From Arthrobacter sp. zg-Y1171 (lineage in GTDB: Bacteria; Actinomycetota; Actinomycetes; Actinomycetales; Micrococcaceae): DNA of 64,000 bases. Below the pieces are notes generated by a model. That model ran no database searches. It was not told the origin of the DNA and was given only the letters and a program-made list of their open reading frames with translations. The stretch spans positions 2,480,001 through 2,544,000 of the forward strand of contig NZ_CP104264.1 in assembly GCF_025244845.1 (NCBI RefSeq), written 5' to 3'. Position numbers and translations under genes: made by a program. Below, in pieces: positions 1-8,844 of this stretch (position 1 is its first letter; each line of letters starts with the position of its first letter).

Positions 1-852
1 AAGTCCACCCTGGTCCGCTGCCTGACCCTGCTGGACCGGCCGACGTCGGGCTCGGTCACCATCGACGGCCGTGAGCTGACCGCTGTGAAGGACTCCGAGA
101 TCCGCGCGGCCCGCCGCCGGATCGGCATGGTGTTCCAGCACGCGAACCTCATGGACTCCCGCACCGCCGCCGCCAACATCGCCCACCCGCTGGAGCTGGT
201 GGGCACGAAGAAGAGCGTCATCGACGCCCGGGTGAAGGAACTGCTGGCCCTCGTTGGCCTCGAAGGCAGCGCCGGAGCGTACCCCGCCCAGCTTTCCGGC
301 GGACAGAAGCAGCGCGTGGGCATCGCCCGGGCACTGGCCTCCGATCCCGATGTGCTCCTGTGCGATGAGCCGACCTCGGCCCTGGACCCCAGCACCACGG
401 ACGACATCCTGGACCTGATCTCCGATCTCACCCGCCGCCTGGACCTGACGGTCCTGATCATCACGCACGAGATGAATGTGGTGAAGCGGATCTGCGATTC
501 GGTATCCCTGCTCGAGGCAGGACGGGTGGTGGAACACGGCCCGCTGCGCGAGGTTGCCTCCGACCTGCGCGGCCGCCTGGCCAAACAGCTGATCCCGCTG
601 CCCGTAACGCCGCCGTCGCCCGGCGGCCCGGTCCTGGAACTGCTCTTCACCGGCCAGACCACGTCGGACCCGGTGCTTTCCGCGCTCACCCGCCGGTTTG
701 ACACCGATGTAAACGTCCTTGCCGGCAGCGTCGAGCTGCTGGCCGGCACCCGCTTCGGACGGCTGCGCATCCAGTTGGACACGCACACCGACATGGCCGC
801 CGTCCATGAATACCTCGCCCTGCAGGGCGTCACCGTGGAGGTGGCAGCATGA
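1..852 (+). CDS. metN: Methionine ABC transporter ATP-binding protein MetN (5' end outside window)
   Basis: This is the ATPase of the MetNIQ methionine importer. The frame is open from base 1, whose first codons KST are the end of the Walker A loop, so only about 40 N-terminal residues are missing. In visible numbering the Q-loop (VFQH) lies near residue 45, the signature LSGGQKQR at 98-105 and Walker [12 protein letters not shown] near 119-129, followed by the H-loop TH. The last 80 or so residues fit the NIL/ferredoxin-like domain that in MetN family proteins binds methionine and shuts transport off. It overlaps metI by 4 bases (ATGA), so the two are translationally coupled. Assignment to methionine rests on the NIL domain and the MetI/MetQ neighbours. 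Confidence 0.93.
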   Translation, partial: KSTLVRCLTLLDRPTSGSVTIDGRELTAVKDSEIRAARRRIGMVFQHANLMDSRTAAANIAHPLELVGTKKSVIDARVKELLALVGLEGSAGAYPAQLSGGQKQRVGIARALASDPDVLLCDEPTSALDPSTTDDILDLISDLTRRLDLTVLIITHEMNVVKRICDSVSLLEAGRVVEHGPLREVASDLRGRLAKQLIPLPVTPPSPGGPVLELLFTGQTTSDPVLSALTRRFDTDVNVLAGSVELLAGTRFGRLRIQLDTHTDMAAVHEYLALQGVTVEVAA

Positions 853-1634
853 ACTTCCTGACCGGACTCTTCGACAACCCCGGAATCACCAAGGCACTGC
901 CCGAAGCCGTGCTTGAAACCCTCCAGATGGTCGGCATCTCCGGCTTCTTCACCCTGCTGATCGGCCTGCCGCTGGGCGTGTTCCTGCACGTCAGTGCGCC
1001 CGGGGGCCTGCTCCCGATGAAGGTCGTCAACCGGATTGTCAGCGACATCATCGTCAACATCACCCGGTCTGTACCCTTCGCCATCCTCATGGTCACCCTG
1101 ATTCCGCTGGCACGCCTCATCACCGGGACCTCAATCGGGCCCGTGGCCGCCTCCGTTTCGCTGAGCATCGCGACCATCCCGTTCTTCGCACGGCTGGTGG
1201 AAAACGCGCTCCGCGACGTCACCGGCGGCAAGATCGATGCCGCCCTGGTGATGGGATCAACCAAGATGCAGGTGGTCACCAAGGTGCTGCTGCGCGAGGC
1301 CCTGCCCGGCCTCGTCGCTGCCCTGACCACCACGCTGGTGACCCTCGTGGGCTACTCCGCCATGGCCGGCATTGTCGGCGGCGGCGGTCTCGGCCGGCTG
1401 GCCTACAACTACGGCGTCCAGCGCTTTGACACGCAGGTCATGGTGGTCACGATCATCATCATCGTGGCCCTCGTACAGATCATCCAGCTTGCCGGCGATT
1501 TCGTTTCCCGCCGGGTGGACCACCGGTCCGCCGCGGGCACCGGCCGGCGCAGCCGTCCGGCCACTGCGGTCACCGACGCCGCCGCCGTTCCCCGGACCGG
1601 CACGGACCGCGAATTCGACAAGACCTCTGTCTAG
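849..1634 (+). CDS. metI: Methionine ABC transporter permease MetI
   Basis: Inner-membrane permease of the methionine importer, 261 residues. About five hydrophobic segments are visible. A typical binding-protein-dependent permease EAA loop (EALPGLVAALTTTLVTLVG) near residue 155 contacts MetN. The N-terminus NFLTGLFDNPGITKALPEAV and the motif SAMAGIVGGGGLG are characteristic of MetI. The C-terminal 40 residues are polar, rich in Arg/Ala/Thr, and longer than in enterobacterial MetI (about 217 aa), which is a common actinobacterial tail. The ATG overlaps the metN stop. Confidence 0.93.
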   Translation: MNFLTGLFDNPGITKALPEAVLETLQMVGISGFFTLLIGLPLGVFLHVSAPGGLLPMKVVNRIVSDIIVNITRSVPFAILMVTLIPLARLITGTSIGPVAASVSLSIATIPFFARLVENALRDVTGGKIDAALVMGSTKMQVVTKVLLREALPGLVAALTTTLVTLVGYSAMAGIVGGGGLGRLAYNYGVQRFDTQVMVVTIIIIVALVQIIQLAGDFVSRRVDHRSAAGTGRRSRPATAVTDAAAVPRTGTDREFDKTSV

Positions 1635-1759
1635 TCTCCGTCTTCGGCAGTACGGGGCCCTGCCCCGGCGCTGCCGGATCTGCAGCCAGTAGCCGCTAGC
1701 TGCACCTTCCCCGGACAGCGGAGTTCCGCTTCCCGGGTCACGTGAAAGGAACGCACTCG

Positions 1760-2599
1760 ATGCGTAAAGCACTTACCCTCGTTGCCACCGGTGTGGCTAC
1801 GGCCCTGGCGCTGACGGCTTGCGGTGGATCCGATTCCGCCTCCAGCGCCGTGGACAGCCTTGACCCCGCAAACCCGGTAACCCTGACCGTGGGCGCCAGC
1901 CCCACCCCGCACGCCCGGATCCTCGAGTTTGTCCGTGACAACCTCGCCGAGGGCACCGGGCTGGAAATCGAGATCCAGGAGTTTGACGACTACGTCACGC
2001 CGAACATCTCCCTGAACGACGGCGACAGCGACGTCAACTTCTACCAGCACCTGCCCTACCTGGAATCCCAGATGGAAAAGCAGGGCTACGACTTCGAGCA
2101 CGGCGCAGGCATCCATGTGGAGCCGTACGCCGCGTTCTCCGATAAGCACGACGACGTCTCCTCCATCAAGGACGGCGCCCGGGTGATGGTCACCAATGAC
2201 CCCTCCAACCAGGCCCGTGCCCTGAAGATGCTTGAGGAGGCCGACCTCGTGAAGGACATCGCCGACGACTCCTCGGTGCTGACCCTCACGGAGGAACAGA
2301 ACTTCAAGAACCTGGACTTCCAGGAAAACAACCCTGAGCTGCTGGTCAACGACCTGGGGGATCCCACCGTGGACCTCGCCATCATCAACGGCAACTACAT
2401 CCTCGAAGCCGGGCTGAACACCGACGACGCCCTGCTGGTGGAATCCGCCGAGGACAACCCGTACGCCAACTTCCTGGTCTGGAAGACCGGCAACAAGGAC
2501 GCACGGATCGACAAGCTCGAGGAACTGCTCCACTCCCCCGAAACCAAGGCCTTCATTGAAGAGACCTGGCCGAACGGCGACGTGACTGCCGCTTTCTAG
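1760..2599 (+). CDS. metQ: Methionine-binding lipoprotein MetQ
   Basis: Substrate-binding lipoprotein (NlpA/MetQ family), 279 residues from the chosen ATG. That start follows AAAGGA at 1745-1750 with 9 bases of spacing; an in-frame GTG at 1742 would add six residues and lacks a ribosome binding site. The N-terminus is a lipoprotein signal with lipobox LTAC, so Cys is lipidated and the protein is membrane anchored. Family features include VGASPTPHARILE, FDDYVTPNISL and NFYQHLPYLE. It follows metI by 125 bases and is closed by a strong terminator. Confidence 0.93.
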   Translation: MRKALTLVATGVATALALTACGGSDSASSAVDSLDPANPVTLTVGASPTPHARILEFVRDNLAEGTGLEIEIQEFDDYVTPNISLNDGDSDVNFYQHLPYLESQMEKQGYDFEHGAGIHVEPYAAFSDKHDDVSSIKDGARVMVTNDPSNQARALKMLEEADLVKDIADDSSVLTLTEEQNFKNLDFQENNPELLVNDLGDPTVDLAIINGNYILEAGLNTDDALLVESAEDNPYANFLVWKTGNKDARIDKLEELLHSPETKAFIEETWPNGDVTAAF

Positions 2600-2610
2600 G
2601 GCAGGACGAC

Positions 2611-2655
2611 AAAAACCCCGCACTTCCCGTTTCAAGGGGAGGTGCGGGGTTTTTT
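2611..2655. terminator. Bidirectional terminator between metQ and hemL
   Basis: Inverted repeat AAAAACCCCGCACTTCCC / GGGGAGGTGCGGGGTTTTTT with a short loop. A-run and T-run flank a GC-rich stem, so it can end both the plus-strand met operon and the minus-strand haem operon. Confidence 0.85.
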
Positions 2656-2679
2656 ACTGCCCTAAAAGCCGGGCCGGCC

Positions 2680-4011
2680 TTACGGCTGCGCCGCAGCCGC
2701 GGCCTGGGCGGCAGCCGGCAGCGCTGCGTAGATCCGGTTCATCGCGGCGTCGTCGTGGGCACCGGACAGGAACCAGGCCTCGAACACCGACGGCGGCAGG
2801 TACACGCCGGCGTCGAGCATCGAGTGGAAGAACGGCCGATACCGGAAGGCCTCCTGCGCCTGCGCCTGCTCGTAGTTGTGCACGCCGGTGGCGGACGTGC
2901 CGAAGGCGACGCTGAAGAGGCTTCCGGCGCGCTGGATGCTGTGGTCCACGCCGGCCTTGTCCAGTTCGGCGGACACTGCGGCGGAGAGCTCCGCGGAACG
3001 GGCGTCAACGTTGGCGTAGACCTCGGCGGTGGCGGCCTTCAGCGTGGCGACGCCGGCCGCCATCGCAATCGGGTTACCCGAGAGGGTGCCGGCCTGGTAG
3101 ACCGGGCCCAGCGGGGCGAGGTAATCCATCACGTCTGCCCGGCCGCCCAGGGCTGCCACGGGCATGCCGCCGCCGATCACCTTGCCGAAGGTGAACAGGT
3201 CCGGCGTCCACGGTTCCGTTGCGTCGGCTGCGCCGCCGGTCAGGCCCCAGTAGCCGGCCGGTCCGGTGCGGAACCCGGTGAGTACCTCGTCGAGGATCAG
3301 CAGCGCGCCGTGCTCGGCCGTGATCCGGGACAGGGCGGCGTTGAAGCCCTCGTCCGGAGTGACCACGCCCATGTTCGCCGGGGCGGCTTCGGTGATCACG
3401 GCGGCAATGTTGGCGCCGTGCTCGGCGAACGCCTTTTCGACGGCGGACACGTCGTTGTACGGCAGTACCAGGGTTTCCGCGGCGGTCGCTTCGGTGACGC
3501 CCGCCGATCCGGGCAGCGCCAGGGTGGCCAGGCCGGAGCCGGCGGAGGCGAGCAGCCCGTCGAGGTGGCCGTGGTAGCAGCCGGCGAACTTGATGACCAG
3601 GTTCCGGCCGGTGTAGCCGCGGGCCAGCCGGATGGCGGTCATGGTGGCTTCGGTGCCGGTGGACACCATGCGCAGGCGCTTCACGCCGGGCACCCGGTCC
3701 ATGACCAGCTGCGCCAGCTCGGCTTCGGCCGGGGTGGACGCACCGAAGGACAGTCCGTTGTCCACGGCTGCGTGGACGGCGGCCAGGACGTCCGGGTGGG
3801 AGTGGCCCACCAGCGCCGGCCCCCAGGAGCAGACCAGGTCCACGTATTCGCGGCCCTCGGAATCGGTGATGTACGGGCCCTTGGCAGAGACCATGAAGCG
3901 CGGCGTGCCGCCCACGGAGCCGAAGGCCCGGACCGGGGAGTTCACGCCTCCGGGCATCAGGGCCCGGGCGCGGTCAAAGAGTTCTTCGGACGAGGAGACA
4001 GGTGAGGACAT
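2680..4011 (-). CDS. hemL: Glutamate-1-semialdehyde 2,1-aminomutase
   Basis: PLP enzyme that converts glutamate-1-semialdehyde to 5-aminolevulinate, the second committed step of the C5 haem pathway. It has 443 residues, the normal length. The PLP lysine sits in [11 protein letters not shown] at Lys277; upstream are the class-III aminotransferase [15 protein letters not shown] segment near 117-131 and the DEV cofactor-binding motif at 241-243. The alanine-rich C-terminus ([11 protein letters not shown]) is not conserved in the family. It is the last gene of the minus-strand haem operon; its ATG shares one base with the hemB stop (TAATG). Confidence 0.96.
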   Translation of the reverse strand: MSSPVSSSEELFDRARALMPGGVNSPVRAFGSVGGTPRFMVSAKGPYITDSEGREYVDLVCSWGPALVGHSHPDVLAAVHAAVDNGLSFGASTPAEAELAQLVMDRVPGVKRLRMVSTGTEATMTAIRLARGYTGRNLVIKFAGCYHGHLDGLLASAGSGLATLALPGSAGVTEATAAETLVLPYNDVSAVEKAFAEHGANIAAVITEAAPANMGVVTPDEGFNAALSRITAEHGALLILDEVLTGFRTGPAGYWGLTGGAADATEPWTPDLFTFGKVIGGGMPVAALGGRADVMDYLAPLGPVYQAGTLSGNPIAMAAGVATLKAATAEVYANVDARSAELSAAVSAELDKAGVDHSIQRAGSLFSVAFGTSATGVHNYEQAQAQEAFRYRPFFHSMLDAGVYLPPSVFEAWFLSGAHDDAAMNRIYAALPAAAQAAAAAQP

Positions 4012-4994
4012 TACTTGCTTTCCTTCAGCCAGGCCGCCAGATCGGTGGCCCAGTAGGTGAGAATCATGTTGGCGCCGGCCCGCTTGATGCCCAGCACGGA
4101 CTCTTCGATGGCCCGGCGGCGGTCAATCCAGCCGTTGGCGGCGGCAGCTTCAATCATCGCGTACTCGCCGGAGATCTGGTAAGCGCCCACCGGCACCGGG
4201 GACATGGCGGCCACGTCGGCCAGCACGTCGAGATAGCTCATGGCCGGCTTGACCATCACCATATCGGCGCCTTCTTCGAGGTCCAGCTCCACTTCGAGGA
4301 GGGCCTCGCGGCGGTTCGAGGCGTCCATCTGGTAGGTCCGGCGGTCACCCTTCAGCTGGGAGTCCACGGCTTCGCGGAAGGGACCGTAGAACGCGGAGGC
4401 GTACTTCGCGGCGTAGGCGAACAGGGAGACGTCGGTGAAACCGGCGGTATCCAGGGCGTGGCGGATGACGGCGATCTGTCCGTCCATCATGCCCGACGGG
4501 CCCAGCACGTGCGCGCCGGCGCGGGCCTGCTCCACCGCCATCCGGCCGTAGATTTCCAGCGTGGCGTCATTGTCCACGACACCGTGTTCGTCCAGCACGC
4601 CGCAGTGTCCGTGATCGGTGAATTCGTCCAGGCAGACATCGCTCATGATGACGAGGTCGTCGCCGACTTCCCCGCGGACGGCCGCGATGCCGCGGTTGAG
4701 GATGCCGTTGGGATCGGTGCCCGCGCTGCCGACGGCGTCACGCTCGGCGGGGATGCCGAACAGCATGATGCCGCCGATGCCCAGCCCTGCCGCTTCCGAA
4801 GCAGCCTTCTTCAGGCTGTCCATGGTGTGCTGGACGACGCCGGGCATGGAGGTGAGCGGGTTGGGCTCGGTGATGCCCTCACGGACGAAGACCGGAAGGA
4901 TCAGTTCAGCCGGATCCAGCCGGAATTCGGCGGTCAGCCGCCGCATGGCGGGGGTGGTGCGGAGGCGGCGGGGACGGTGCTGGGGGAAGCTCAT
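4011..4994 (-). CDS. hemB: Delta-aminolevulinic acid dehydratase (porphobilinogen synthase)
   Basis: Condenses two 5-aminolevulinate molecules to porphobilinogen; 327 residues from the ATG at 4994. A 63-base upstream extension is open but its sequence is not family-like. Catalytic Schiff-base lysines are Lys197 ([15 protein letters not shown]) and Lys249 ([12 protein letters not shown]). The metal motif reads D119-V-C121-L-D123 ... GHC131G: two of the three cysteines of the zinc-type motif DxCxC...C are present and the middle one is Asp, as in magnesium-type enzymes. It is 34 bases downstream of hemD and overlaps hemL by one base. Confidence 0.95.
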   Translation of the reverse strand: MSFPQHRPRRLRTTPAMRRLTAEFRLDPAELILPVFVREGITEPNPLTSMPGVVQHTMDSLKKAASEAAGLGIGGIMLFGIPAERDAVGSAGTDPNGILNRGIAAVRGEVGDDLVIMSDVCLDEFTDHGHCGVLDEHGVVDNDATLEIYGRMAVEQARAGAHVLGPSGMMDGQIAVIRHALDTAGFTDVSLFAYAAKYASAFYGPFREAVDSQLKGDRRTYQMDASNRREALLEVELDLEEGADMVMVKPAMSYLDVLADVAAMSPVPVGAYQISGEYAMIEAAAANGWIDRRRAIEESVLGIKRAGANMILTYWATDLAAWLKESK

Positions 4995-5028
4995 GGGGAT
5001 GGTTCTGCCTTCCGGTAATGATGGGGAA

Positions 5029-5892
5029 CTAGGGAGTAGGACCCGTAGACATAGCAACGGAGAGTGCGTGGGCTATTCCCGCCGGCGTTGGCTGCTTCGC
5101 CACGGCAGCCGGCGCCGCACCCAGTTCACGCATCCGCGCAGCCGTGCTGTCGCCGATGGCCACCAGCAGCGTTCCGGCCGGTACCGGCACACAGCGCCGG
5201 ACGAACCGTCGGGCGATGCTCGGGGAGGTGAGGACGACGGCGCGGCGTCCGGCCGGTGCCGACGCGGCGAAGGACTCGGGGTCCAGCAGTCCTCCCCCGG
5301 TCACCGCCGGGGTGAAGCGCACGCCGGTGGCCGGGTAGTCCACCGTGCAGTACGCGGTGACGGCGCGGACCTCCCAGCCCAGGGCGGTCAGTGCCTCATG
5401 CAGGGACGGGTCGGCAATATCGGCCTGCGGCAGCAGCACCCGCAGGTCGCCGCCCTCCGGATCCGACCCGGAGGGATCCGGCCAGGATGCGGCCAGGCCG
5501 CGGGCGGACTGGTCAGTGTCCGGCAGGAAATCGATATCGAAGCCGACTTCTTCCAGGGCCTGCCGCGTTCCGGCACCGACTGCCGCGATCCGGGTATCGG
5601 CGGGCACCAGGGCCTCGGGGCAGACGCCCAGCGCTGCACACCGGCGGGTCACGGCCCGAACGGTGGTGACACTGGTGAAGACCACCCAGGCGAACCGTCC
5701 GGCCTTCAACGAATTCAGTGCGCGGTCCAGCAGTGCGGTGTCCGCGGGGAACTGGAAATCGATCAGGGGCATCAGCGTCACCGACGCCCCGCAGTCCTGC
5801 AGTTCCCGGACCATGGCCGAAGCCCGGTCCGGGGTGCGTGGTAGGACAACGTTCAGTCCGGCGAGGTCCGGACCGTTGTGTCTGGCCGCCAT
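5029..5892 (-). CDS. hemD: Uroporphyrinogen-III synthase
   Basis: Cyclises hydroxymethylbilane with ring D inversion to uroporphyrinogen III. 287 residues, slightly longer than the usual 250-270. The sequence is poorly conserved across the family; the identification rests on the N-terminal [20 protein letters not shown] (first HemD half-domain), the [10 protein letters not shown] and [13 protein letters not shown] segments typical of the two alternating lobes, and the position between hemC and hemB in a haem operon. The gap to hemC is 24 bases. Confidence 0.88.
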   Translation of the reverse strand: MAARHNGPDLAGLNVVLPRTPDRASAMVRELQDCGASVTLMPLIDFQFPADTALLDRALNSLKAGRFAWVVFTSVTTVRAVTRRCAALGVCPEALVPADTRIAAVGAGTRQALEEVGFDIDFLPDTDQSARGLAASWPDPSGSDPEGGDLRVLLPQADIADPSLHEALTALGWEVRAVTAYCTVDYPATGVRFTPAVTGGGLLDPESFAASAPAGRRAVVLTSPSIARRFVRRCVPVPAGTLLVAIGDSTAARMRELGAAPAAVAKQPTPAGIAHALSVAMSTGPTP

Positions 5893-5916
5893 CTCAGCAG
5901 CTCCGGAAGCGGGGCA

Positions 5917-6873
5917 TCAGCTGGCAGGCAGGTCCGTGAGCTGCGCGGCGCCGGCCGCAAGCAGCTCCTCGGCAACCTGCACGCCCAAGGCGCGGGCGGC
6001 GTCTTCGGTGAGCTGCCCGGCAACGCCGGTGCGGCGCATCAGCCGGGTACCGTCGTCGCTGCAGACCACGGCTTCGAGCGTGATGCCTTCGGCTGCGACA
6101 CTGGCCAGCGCACCGACCGGAGCCGTGCACCCTGCTTCAAGCCTGCCGAGCATGGCCCGTTCGGCTGCCACCGCAAGGCGGCTTTCGCGGTGGTCGTACG
6201 CGGCAAGTGCCGTCGCGAGCTGCCCTTCAACGGCGTCGTCCGCACGGCATTCCACGGCCAGCGCTCCCTGCCCGGGGGCGGGAAGCATCACGGCGGGATC
6301 AATGAACTCGGTAACCATGTTCAGGCGGCCCAGCCGGGCCAGGCCGGCGGCCGCCAGCACCACGGCGTCGAGGTCGCCGGGGGCGCCTTCGACCAGGCCG
6401 GCAACCCGGCCGAGGCGGGTATCCACGTTGCCGCGGATGTCCACGATCTCGATGTCCGGGCGGGCGGCCCGCAGCTGGGCTGCCCGGCGCGGGGAACCGG
6501 TGCCGATCTTCGCACCGGCGGGAAGCTGTGCCAGGGTCAGTCCGTCACGGGCACACAGCACGTCGCGGACATCCACCCGTTCCGGAATGGCGCCCAGGGC
6601 AAGGCCGTCCGCCGGGGAGGTGGGCAGATCCTTGAGCGAGTGCACGGCAACATCGCAGTCTCCGCGCAGCAGTGACTCGCGCAGCGCGGCAACGAACACG
6701 CCGGTGCCGCCGATCTGCGACAGGGCGGCACGGTTGATGTCGCCCTCGGTGCGCACGCGGACCAGTTCGACGTCGAAGCCGCCGAGCCCGGACAGTGCCT
6801 CGGCCACGGTGGTGGTTTGGGTGACGGCCAGGGCGCTGCCGCGGGTGCCGATCAGGACGGGCGAGTGCGCCAC
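5917..6873 (-). CDS. hemC: Hydroxymethylbilane synthase (porphobilinogen deaminase)
   Basis: Polymerises four porphobilinogens into hydroxymethylbilane. 318 residues from a GTG at 6873 (protein starts VAHSPVLIGTRGSALAVTQT); the G of this GTG is the G of the upstream ferrochelatase stop (TAGTG), so translation is coupled. Longer in-frame upstream sequence is Arg-rich and unlike the family. The dipyrromethane cofactor cysteine is Cys249 in LEAGCTAPVGAL. Substrate-binding arginines occur in GTGSPRRAAQLRAARPD and IRGNVDTRL. Confidence 0.95.
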   Translation of the reverse strand: MAHSPVLIGTRGSALAVTQTTTVAEALSGLGGFDVELVRVRTEGDINRAALSQIGGTGVFVAALRESLLRGDCDVAVHSLKDLPTSPADGLALGAIPERVDVRDVLCARDGLTLAQLPAGAKIGTGSPRRAAQLRAARPDIEIVDIRGNVDTRLGRVAGLVEGAPGDLDAVVLAAAGLARLGRLNMVTEFIDPAVMLPAPGQGALAVECRADDAVEGQLATALAAYDHRESRLAVAAERAMLGRLEAGCTAPVGALASVAAEGITLEAVVCSDDGTRLMRRTGVAGQLTEDAARALGVQVAEELLAAGAAQLTDLPAS

Positions 6874-8066
6874 TACTGGACGCCCACTGTGGAATCGGCG
6901 CCTGCAATGGTCGGCTTTTCGCCGCGCAGGTTCGCGCAGCAGCCGGGGCGGCAGACGTCGTACCACGGACCGAGTTCGGTCAGGGCGGGGCGGATGGCGA
7001 TGTTGTTTTCCAGGGTGCGTTCCTGCAGCAGGTCCACCAGGCCGGACACGAAGGTCTCGTGGATGCCCGGGGTCGGGGTGCGGTCAGCCGCCAGGCCCAG
7101 TTCCCGGCAGGTAGCCATGGCCTCGGTATCGAGGTCCCAGAGGACTTCCATGTGGTCGCTGACGAAGCCCAGCGGAACAATCACCACGCCGTTGACGCCC
7201 TTGGCGGGCAGTTCGGCAATCGCGTCGTTGATGTCCGGTTCCAGCCAGGGGATGTGCGGGGCGCCGGAGCGGGACTGGTAGACCAGCTGCCAGTCCAGGC
7301 CCGCGGCTTCGGGGATCCGGTCCATGATGGCGCGGGCGTTGGCCAGGTGCTGGGCAACGTAGGCGCTGCCTTCTTCGAACTCCCGGTCGCGCGGGCCGGA
7401 GGCTTCGGCGTCGGCGGTGGGGATGGAGTGGGTGGAGAAGAGGATCTCGATCTTCCCGTTTTCCACGCCCTGGGCCGCAAGCTGCTCGCGGACCTTCGCC
7501 ACGGACCCGCGGACGCCTTCGATGAAGGGTTCCACGAAGCCCGGGTGGTCAAAGTACTGGCGGACCTTGTCCACGTGCAGCTTCTTGTCCAGGCCGGTCT
7601 TCAACAGGTTCATGCCCAGGTCTTCGCGGTACTGGCGGCAGCTCGAGTACGAGGAGTAGACGCTGGTGGTGACCATGAGGATGCGGCGGTGGCCGGCGTC
7701 GTAGGCCTCCTGCAGGACGTCCTTGATGTAGGGAGCCCAGTTCCGGTTGCCCCAGAGGACGGGGAGTTCGACGCCGCGGCGTGCCAGCTCTGCTTCCAGG
7801 GCAGCCTTCAGCGCACGGTTCTGCTCATTGATGGGGCTGATGCCGCCGTTGGCGCGGTAGTGGGTGGCCACTTCCTCCAGCCGCTCGTCGGGGATGCCGC
7901 GGCCGGCGGTGACGTTGCGCAGGAAGGGAATGACATCTTCCTGGCCTTCCGGACCGCCGAAGGAGGCCAGCAGGATGGCGTCGTAATGCTTCGGGGCCAT
8001 GCGGCCGTTTTCGTCGACGCCCTCAAAGGGGTCGAAGGCAGGCTCGTTGGAAACAGCGGATGTCAT
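6873..8066 (-). CDS. cpfC: Coproporphyrin III ferrochelatase
   Basis: Inserts ferrous iron into coproporphyrin III in the Gram-positive haem route (family HemH/CpfC). 397 residues. Family landmarks are LLASFGGPEGQEDVIPFL near 32-49, GISPIN near 75, WGNRNWAPYI near 105-114 and STHSIP, whose His lies in the iron-binding pocket. Actinobacterial ferrochelatases carry a [2Fe-2S] cluster. Four cysteines suited to this are present: Cys143 (SSCRQYRE) and Cys372, Cys376, Cys377 (VCRPGCC). It overlaps chdC by ATGA. The next genes, ChdC and CgoX, argue for coproporphyrin rather than protoporphyrin as substrate. Confidence 0.93.
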   Translation of the reverse strand: MTSAVSNEPAFDPFEGVDENGRMAPKHYDAILLASFGGPEGQEDVIPFLRNVTAGRGIPDERLEEVATHYRANGGISPINEQNRALKAALEAELARRGVELPVLWGNRNWAPYIKDVLQEAYDAGHRRILMVTTSVYSSYSSCRQYREDLGMNLLKTGLDKKLHVDKVRQYFDHPGFVEPFIEGVRGSVAKVREQLAAQGVENGKIEILFSTHSIPTADAEASGPRDREFEEGSAYVAQHLANARAIMDRIPEAAGLDWQLVYQSRSGAPHIPWLEPDINDAIAELPAKGVNGVVIVPLGFVSDHMEVLWDLDTEAMATCRELGLAADRTPTPGIHETFVSGLVDLLQERTLENNIAIRPALTELGPWYDVCRPGCCANLRGEKPTIAGADSTVGVQ

Positions 8067-8770
8067 TTGAGTACCTCGGCAACTTCGGCGGCCGGAATAC
8101 GCCGGCCGGTATAGAACGGGACTTCTTCACGGACGTGGTTGCGGGCCTCGGTGGCGCGCAGGTGGCGCATCATGTCGACGAGGTCCACCAGGTTGGGGGC
8201 TTCAAGGCCCAGGATCCATTCCCAGTCGCCCAGGGCGAAGGAGGCCACGGTGTTGGCCAGGACCTGGGGGAATTCGCGGCCGAGCATGCCGTGGTCGCGC
8301 AGCATCTTGCCGCGTTCCTCGGCGGGCAGCTGGTACCACTCGTAGGAGCGGACAAACGGGTAAACGCAGATCCAGGTCTCGGGATCGATGCCCCGGGCGA
8401 AGGACGGCCAGTGGTTCTTGGAGAACTCCGCGTCGCGGTGCACGCCCATGGCGGACCAGGCGATCTCGGTGCCGGCAAACAGCTCGGACCGGCGGATCTG
8501 CCGCAGGGCCGCCTGCAGCGCTTCCGGCGCGCTGCCGTGCAGCCACACCATCACGTCGGCATCCACGCGCATGGCGGAGACGTCGTACAGGCCGCGGAGC
8601 GTGACGTTGCTGGCTGCCAGGTCCTTGGTCAGGGCCTCGAAGGCATCAACTGCACCGTTCGAGACCGGCGCTTTCGGCATGGAGGACCGCTTGAAAACGG
8701 TCCAGAGGGTAAAGAACTGTTCGTCGTTGCCGGCCGTTCCGGCGGCGCTGCGGTCCATCGTCTCACTCAT
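8063..8770 (-). CDS. chdC: Coproheme decarboxylase ChdC (HemQ)
   Basis: Final step of the coproporphyrin-dependent pathway: oxidative decarboxylation of two propionates of coproheme to give haem b. 235 residues, the usual monomer size for this chlorite-dismutase-fold family. Tyr137 in VYPFVRSYEWYQL fits the catalytic tyrosine and His160 in MLRDHGMLGREFP fits the haem-ligand histidine. Its presence excludes a classical protoporphyrin route for this operon. A 74-base gap containing a strong hairpin separates it from cgoX upstream. Confidence 0.94.
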   Translation of the reverse strand: MSETMDRSAAGTAGNDEQFFTLWTVFKRSSMPKAPVSNGAVDAFEALTKDLAASNVTLRGLYDVSAMRVDADVMVWLHGSAPEALQAALRQIRRSELFAGTEIAWSAMGVHRDAEFSKNHWPSFARGIDPETWICVYPFVRSYEWYQLPAEERGKMLRDHGMLGREFPQVLANTVASFALGDWEWILGLEAPNLVDLVDMMRHLRATEARNHVREEVPFYTGRRIPAAEVAEVLK

Positions 8771-8810
8771 GTTTAACAGTCTGCCCTTTGCGTATAGGTA
8801 AGTCGAAACA

Positions 8811-8840
8811 CCGCACTTCTACAAAGTGTAGAAAGTGCGG
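8811..8840 (-). promoter_or_regulatory. Hairpin / palindrome between cgoX and chdC
   Basis: Thirteen base pairs with a single bulged base and a 3-base loop. On the minus strand the core is TTCTACA-CTT-TGTAGAA, extended by CCGCACT and AGTGCGG. There is no T-run after it, so it is not a classical terminator. It may be an operator for an internal promoter, an RNA processing site or a stability element within the haem operon. Confidence 0.7.
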
Positions 8841-8844
8841 AAGA

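Noticed and set aside
2755..4005. 416-codon plus-strand frame opposite hemL
   Set aside because: Antisense shadow; hemL on the minus strand is unambiguous.
5345..7114. 589-codon plus-strand frame across hemD and hemC
   Set aside because: Ser/Arg/Pro/Ala-rich translation without homology features, antisense to two clear haem genes.
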